A stretch of DNA of 64,000 nucleotides from an uncultured Erythrobacter sp. (GTDB lineage: Bacteria > Pseudomonadota > Alphaproteobacteria > Sphingomonadales > Sphingomonadaceae): contig CANMOQ010000002.1 of the NCBI GenBank assembly GCA_947499505.1, forward strand, positions 186,001 through 250,000, given 5' to 3'. Both the position numbers and the translations under genes were made by a program. Shown piece by piece: positions 61,061-64,000 of this stretch (position 1 is its first letter; every line of letters begins with the position of its first letter). The notes under the pieces were generated by a model. That model had not been told where the DNA came from. It did no database searches and saw nothing but the letters and a program-made list of their open reading frames with translations.

Positions 61061-61456
61061 ATGACCGCGCGCAAATTGAGCGATAGCTTTATCCATCTGG
61101 GACTGGGCGCAAGCGCTCATCCCCAGCCACCCTTTTCTGGGATGGAATGGTACGCCGATTACGGCGCGCGGCATGGCGAGGACGGGCCGGAGGGGCGGCT
61201 CGTCTCGCAGCACAGCTTTGCTGAAAGCTGGGACGTGTGGGAGATGCATCCCAAGGGCAGCGAAGTGGTGATCTGCACCGCGGGTGAGATGGTGCTGACC
61301 CAAGAATTTCCTGATGGAAAGGTCGCAAAAGTGCCGCTTGGCGCGGGCGATTATGCGATCAATCCACCGGGCGTCTGGCACACTGCAGACGTGGCCAGCG
61401 AAGCCACCGCGATCTTCATTACCGCCGGAGAGGGCACTGAGCACCGCCCTCGTTGA
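61061..61456 (+). CDS. Cupin-domain protein
   Basis: A 131-residue single-cupin protein. WDVWEMHPKGSEVVICTAGEMVLTQEF and PLGAGDYAINPPGVWHTADVASEA are the two cupin motifs, with His, Glu and His at metal-binding positions. GGAG lies just ahead of the ATG. Substrate unknown; probably cotranscribed with the VOC protein. Confidence 0.82.
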   Translation: MTARKLSDSFIHLGLGASAHPQPPFSGMEWYADYGARHGEDGPEGRLVSQHSFAESWDVWEMHPKGSEVVICTAGEMVLTQEFPDGKVAKVPLGAGDYAINPPGVWHTADVASEATAIFITAGEGTEHRPR

Positions 61457-61618
61457 GGCAGCGGTTTGGACGCGACTTTCAACAAGATGAACGCCCATAG
61501 CTGCTTGATACAAAACGCGACAATTTAGGGCCGATCCGAGATAATCCTGCGACATGCGAGGCTTAGAAGGGGTCTTGTGAGTTGCGGTGGACGTGCAAAG
61601 CGACATACCCCCCGCGTG

Positions 61619-61647
61619 ATAAGCCAGCCCCCTCAGGACTGGCTTAT
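61619..61647. other. 9-bp hairpin upstream of the EF-hand gene
   Basis: ATAAGCCAG (61619-61627) and CTGGCTTAT (61639-61647) are perfect arms with an 11-base loop. It lies 88 bases ahead of the EF-hand ATG. It could be a 5' UTR structure or the end of an upstream transcript. The rest of 61457-61734 shows nothing else I can assign. Confidence 0.4.
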
Positions 61648-61734
61648 GGCTGGCCTTCGATTCCTCCCAATGAAGCAGCCAGCCAGCGCGCCGCCGCAGC
61701 TCTTTTGATAGACCTTTCAAAAGGAACAAAAGAA

Positions 61735-62433
61735 ATGAAAAAGATCACCCTCACATTGTCCGCTGCGGCGCTGGCTCTCGGTATTGGCGGCGCAGGTGTT
61801 GCCATGGCTGACCAACACGGCGGCAAGGGCAACGCAGACGCCAACGGCGACGGTGTCGTCTCATTGCAAGAAATGAAGGCGAAGAGCGATGAGCGCTTTG
61901 CCCGGATGGACGCCAATTCAGACGGTGTTTTGAATGCCGAAGACCGCACGGCCAAACGCGCAGAGCGCTTCGCCGCCGCCGACACCAATAATGATGGCGA
62001 GCTATCACAGGCCGAAATGACCACCGCCCGTGAGGCGCGCAATGAAGAGCGCGCGGCACGCCGGGCAGAGCGCCAGGCACGCCGTTTCGAGCGTCTCGAT
62101 ACTGACAATAGCGGCGGTGTGAGCGAAGCCGAAATGGCAGCGGGCAGAGAAGCTCGCCAAGAGGCACGAGGTGAGCGCCGCGGTGGCGGGGAACGGGCAG
62201 GGCGCGGCGGCCGCCGGGGCGGGGACCGCATGATGCGGATGTTGCGCCAGGCCGACACCAATGGTGACCAGGCCGTAAGCCGGGCCGAATTTGATAACGC
62301 CATCGAAGAGCGCTTCGCGAGTATGGATGCTGACAATTCCGGGACGATCACTGCGGAGGAGCGCCAGGCGGCGCGCGAAGCACGCCGGGCAGAGCGGCAG
62401 GAGCGTCGCCAAGAGCGCAATGGATCGCGCTGA
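61735..62433 (+). CDS. Secreted six-EF-hand calcium-binding protein
   Basis: A 232-residue protein with a signal peptide (about 1-25) and six EF-hand loops starting at residues 35, 59, 83, 122, 174 and 198 (DANGDGVVSLQE, DANSDGVLNAED, DTNNDGELSQAE, DTDNSGGVSEAE, DTNGDQAVSRAE, DADNSGTITAEE). The fifth loop has Gln in place of the usual Gly at position 6. Between loops are Arg/Glu/Ala-rich segments, and a Gly/Arg-rich stretch (about 148-164) separates the halves. Ribosome-binding site AAAAGGA. Expected to be periplasmic. It directly precedes a two-component system. Confidence 0.88.
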   Translation: MKKITLTLSAAALALGIGGAGVAMADQHGGKGNADANGDGVVSLQEMKAKSDERFARMDANSDGVLNAEDRTAKRAERFAAADTNNDGELSQAEMTTAREARNEERAARRAERQARRFERLDTDNSGGVSEAEMAAGREARQEARGERRGGGERAGRGGRRGGDRMMRMLRQADTNGDQAVSRAEFDNAIEERFASMDADNSGTITAEERQAAREARRAERQERRQERNGSR

Positions 62434-62536
62434 TAACGCCTAACTCCATTGGAAACCGTAGCAGCCAGTTCGCTCGCTTCCCACTCACGGGTTGCGCTGT
62501 GAGCTGGCTCGCGCCATTCTTAAAGTACCAAAGGCA

Positions 62537-63280
62537 ATGACCGATCCGTCCCAAACCTCGATCCTGCTCGTCGATGACGAGGCGACCCTGCGCGAGCCGC
62601 TGGCCGAATATCTGACCGGCCAAGGCTTTGCTATCACCGAGGCGCAAAGCGCCGCCGCCGCACGCACGGCGTTGCTCAAAGCCAAGCCCGACATCGTCTT
62701 GCTTGATATCATGATGCCGGGTGAAGACGGCCTGTCGCTGTGCCGCCATCTGGTCGAAACGCAGCAATTGCCCGTCATCCTGCTGACCGCGCGTGGAGAG
62801 CCGACCGACCGGATCGTCGGTCTGGAGCTGGGCGCCGATGATTATGTCGTCAAACCGTTCGAGCCGCGCGAGTTGGTCGCGCGGATCCGCTCCGTCCTAC
62901 GCCGCGCTCAGCGAGGCCCCGCCGCCCCTACCGACGCTCAAGATCTCCACTATGGCTTTGAAGGCTGGTCGCTTGACCCGCTAAAGCGCAAGCTCATTGA
63001 TCCAGAAGGCGTCACCGTGCCCATTTCAACCGCAGAGTTTCGACTGCTGCGCGCTCTGCTGGATCACCCGCGCAGCGTGCTGGACCGCGATCAATTGCTT
63101 GATATGGTCCAGGGGCGCGAGGCGCATTTGTTTGACCGGGCGGTCGATAACCAAGTGAGCCGCCTGCGCCGCAAGATTGAGGCTGACAGCCGCGATCCGC
63201 AATTGATCCTGACCGTGCGCGGCGGGGGATACCGCTTTGCCGCTCAGGTCACCCGCTTTGCGCCTGATACGCCTGCATGA
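62537..63280 (+). CDS. OmpR-family response regulator
   Basis: A 247-residue regulator. The receiver has LLVDDEATLREPLAEYL, the phospho-Asp in DIVLLDIMMPGEDG, and VVKPFEPRELVARIRSVLRR; a winged helix follows (PISTAEFRLLRALLDHPRSVLDRDQLLDM...AVDNQVSRLRRKIE...LILTVRGGGYRF). Its TGA overlaps the kinase start (ATGA). The adjacent EF-hand gene is a possible target or sensor accessory, by position only. Confidence 0.93.
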   Translation: MTDPSQTSILLVDDEATLREPLAEYLTGQGFAITEAQSAAAARTALLKAKPDIVLLDIMMPGEDGLSLCRHLVETQQLPVILLTARGEPTDRIVGLELGADDYVVKPFEPRELVARIRSVLRRAQRGPAAPTDAQDLHYGFEGWSLDPLKRKLIDPEGVTVPISTAEFRLLRALLDHPRSVLDRDQLLDMVQGREAHLFDRAVDNQVSRLRRKIEADSRDPQLILTVRGGGYRFAAQVTRFAPDTPA

Positions 63281-64000
63281 AGCGCCTGCTGCCTCAAAGC
63301 CTGCTGGGCCAAGTGATGCTGGTGCTGGCGATTGGCCTGATGGCTGGACAGGCGATATCCGCCACTTTGCTCTACCGCGCGGCCGAGCAGCGCCGCGAGA
63401 CCGGCCTTGTCAGCGCGCTAGCGTTTCAGCTGGTGGCCGAAAGCGGGCGATCAAATCTGGCGGAAAGAGAAGCCCGCCGGGCCGAGCGCCGCGAGGCGCG
63501 CAGAGCAGACCGAATCGCGCGCGGATTGCCGGTAAGGGACCGCCGCGCTGACGGCGAAGGCGGACCTGGAGGCAGGCCATTTGCACGGCCCTTCCGCCTG
63601 GGTGTTGAATACACCGAAGAGCTACCGATTGGCGTCAATGAGCCGCGACTGCCCAATTATGAAAGCGCGCTGCGCGAGGTTCTGACCCAGCAAGAGGTGG
63701 AGGCCGGATATATCATCATCGCGCGGCGGATTGCGGGCAATGACCCGTATGTAAAAGAGCGGATGCAAGACCGCCCGCGGCTGCGCTCACCCGGATGGGA
63801 GGAGCGCCCCATATTGGTCGCCGCGATTCAGCGCGCCGATGAAACCGGATGGCTGATCGCCCGCGTCGCAGAGCCGCGCGCGCCGCGCAATGCGATTGGC
63901 ACCATCCTCCTTCAAACGGCTGTCATCTTCGCCATTCTATTTACGCTGCTCTATTTCGTGCTGCGGCGGATCACCCGGCCTTTGGCGGCGCTGACAACGC
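63277..64000 (+). CDS. Two-component sensor histidine kinase (5' part only)
   Basis: The frame is open to the window edge (241 codons). A first membrane helix (about 10-33: LLGQVMLVLAIGLMAGQAIS), an extracytoplasmic loop with a strongly Arg/Ala/Glu-rich stretch (about 62-85), a second helix (about 207-230: IGTILLQTAVIFAILFTLLYFVL) and the beginning of a HAMP linker (RRITRPLAALT). The catalytic domains lie beyond the window. It is the partner of the OmpR-type regulator. The Arg-rich loop resembles the basic segments in the EF-hand protein next door, which may or may not be meaningful. Confidence 0.9.
   Translation, partial: MKRLLPQSLLGQVMLVLAIGLMAGQAISATLLYRAAEQRRETGLVSALAFQLVAESGRSNLAEREARRAERREARRADRIARGLPVRDRRADGEGGPGGRPFARPFRLGVEYTEELPIGVNEPRLPNYESALREVLTQQEVEAGYIIIARRIAGNDPYVKERMQDRPRLRSPGWEERPILVAAIQRADETGWLIARVAEPRAPRNAIGTILLQTAVIFAILFTLLYFVLRRITRPLAALTT

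Noticed and set aside
60590..61729. 379-codon minus-strand frame across the VOC and cupin genes
   Set aside because: Both sense genes have recognised domains and ribosome-binding sites; the antisense product is His/Arg-rich without a fold.
61644..62420. 258-codon minus-strand frame opposite the EF-hand gene
   Set aside because: Ser/Arg/Ala low-complexity translation caused by the repetitive EF-hand coding sequence.

Overview
The window is one contiguous stretch of a high-GC alphaproteobacterial chromosome. Gene content and protein style (GuaA, GyrB with an acidic insertion near its C terminus, FtsK, GlnD, MidA-Lgt pair, HWE-family histidine kinase, isovaleryl-CoA/methylcrotonyl-CoA genes, Pho-regulated OprP-type porin) point to Sphingomonadales, most likely the Erythrobacteraceae. 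This placement is inferred from the sequence alone; no 16S gene is present. Genes are packed tightly, with many 4-base start/stop overlaps (ATGA, GTGA, TTGA).

Layout. 1-5732: ordinary chromosome (flavin-dependent oxidoreductase, two different endonuclease III-family glycosylases, EamA transporter, SDR, DUF457 membrane hydrolase). 5761-6516: an unassigned gene with a HEPN-like motif, of uncertain membership. 6526-19710: an integrative mobilizable element of about 13.2 kb placed in the 3' end of guaA. It carries a P4-type tyrosine integrase, an AlpA-type regulator, a MOBQ/Ti-type TraA relaxase with TraC and TraD and a recognisable RSF1010-like nic site, but no type IV secretion genes. Its cargo is a defence operon: Phd-like antitoxin, hsdR, hsdM, an oversized hsdS with a C-terminal Panacea-like domain, and a coupled abortive-infection-type gene. 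An 18-base imperfect repeat of the guaA end (encoding TIEWE-stop on both sides) marks the two ends.

21268-22278: a gene-poor kilobase upstream of guaA with several strong RNA-like secondary structures and one 27-codon small ORF. 22279-30343: acyl-CoA ligase, gyrB, AI-2E family exporter, M50-like membrane protease, TetR regulator, acyltransferase, and a REP-like palindromic repeat. 30344-34151: a five-gene leucine-catabolic operon (isovaleryl-CoA dehydrogenase to methylcrotonyl-CoA carboxylase beta). 34279-38625: HWE sensor kinase, lipoprotein, and a betaine/choline-type ABC importer whose permease and binding protein are fused. 38627-50015: midA-lgt, acyl-CoA ligase, glnD, YggS, TenI-like, ftsK, DCC protein.

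50114-52731: a phosphate-starvation pair (pstS and a phosphate-selective-type porin), each preceded by a clear Pho box. 52928-64000: a 7TM diguanylate cyclase, a three-gene oxidoreductase/thioesterase/oligopeptidase operon, a M24 aminopeptidase, VOC and cupin proteins, and a six-EF-hand secreted protein next to an OmpR-type two-component system that runs off the end of the window. The most interesting parts are the defence operon with the HsdS fusion, the element-guaA junctions and the structured intergenic region upstream of guaA.
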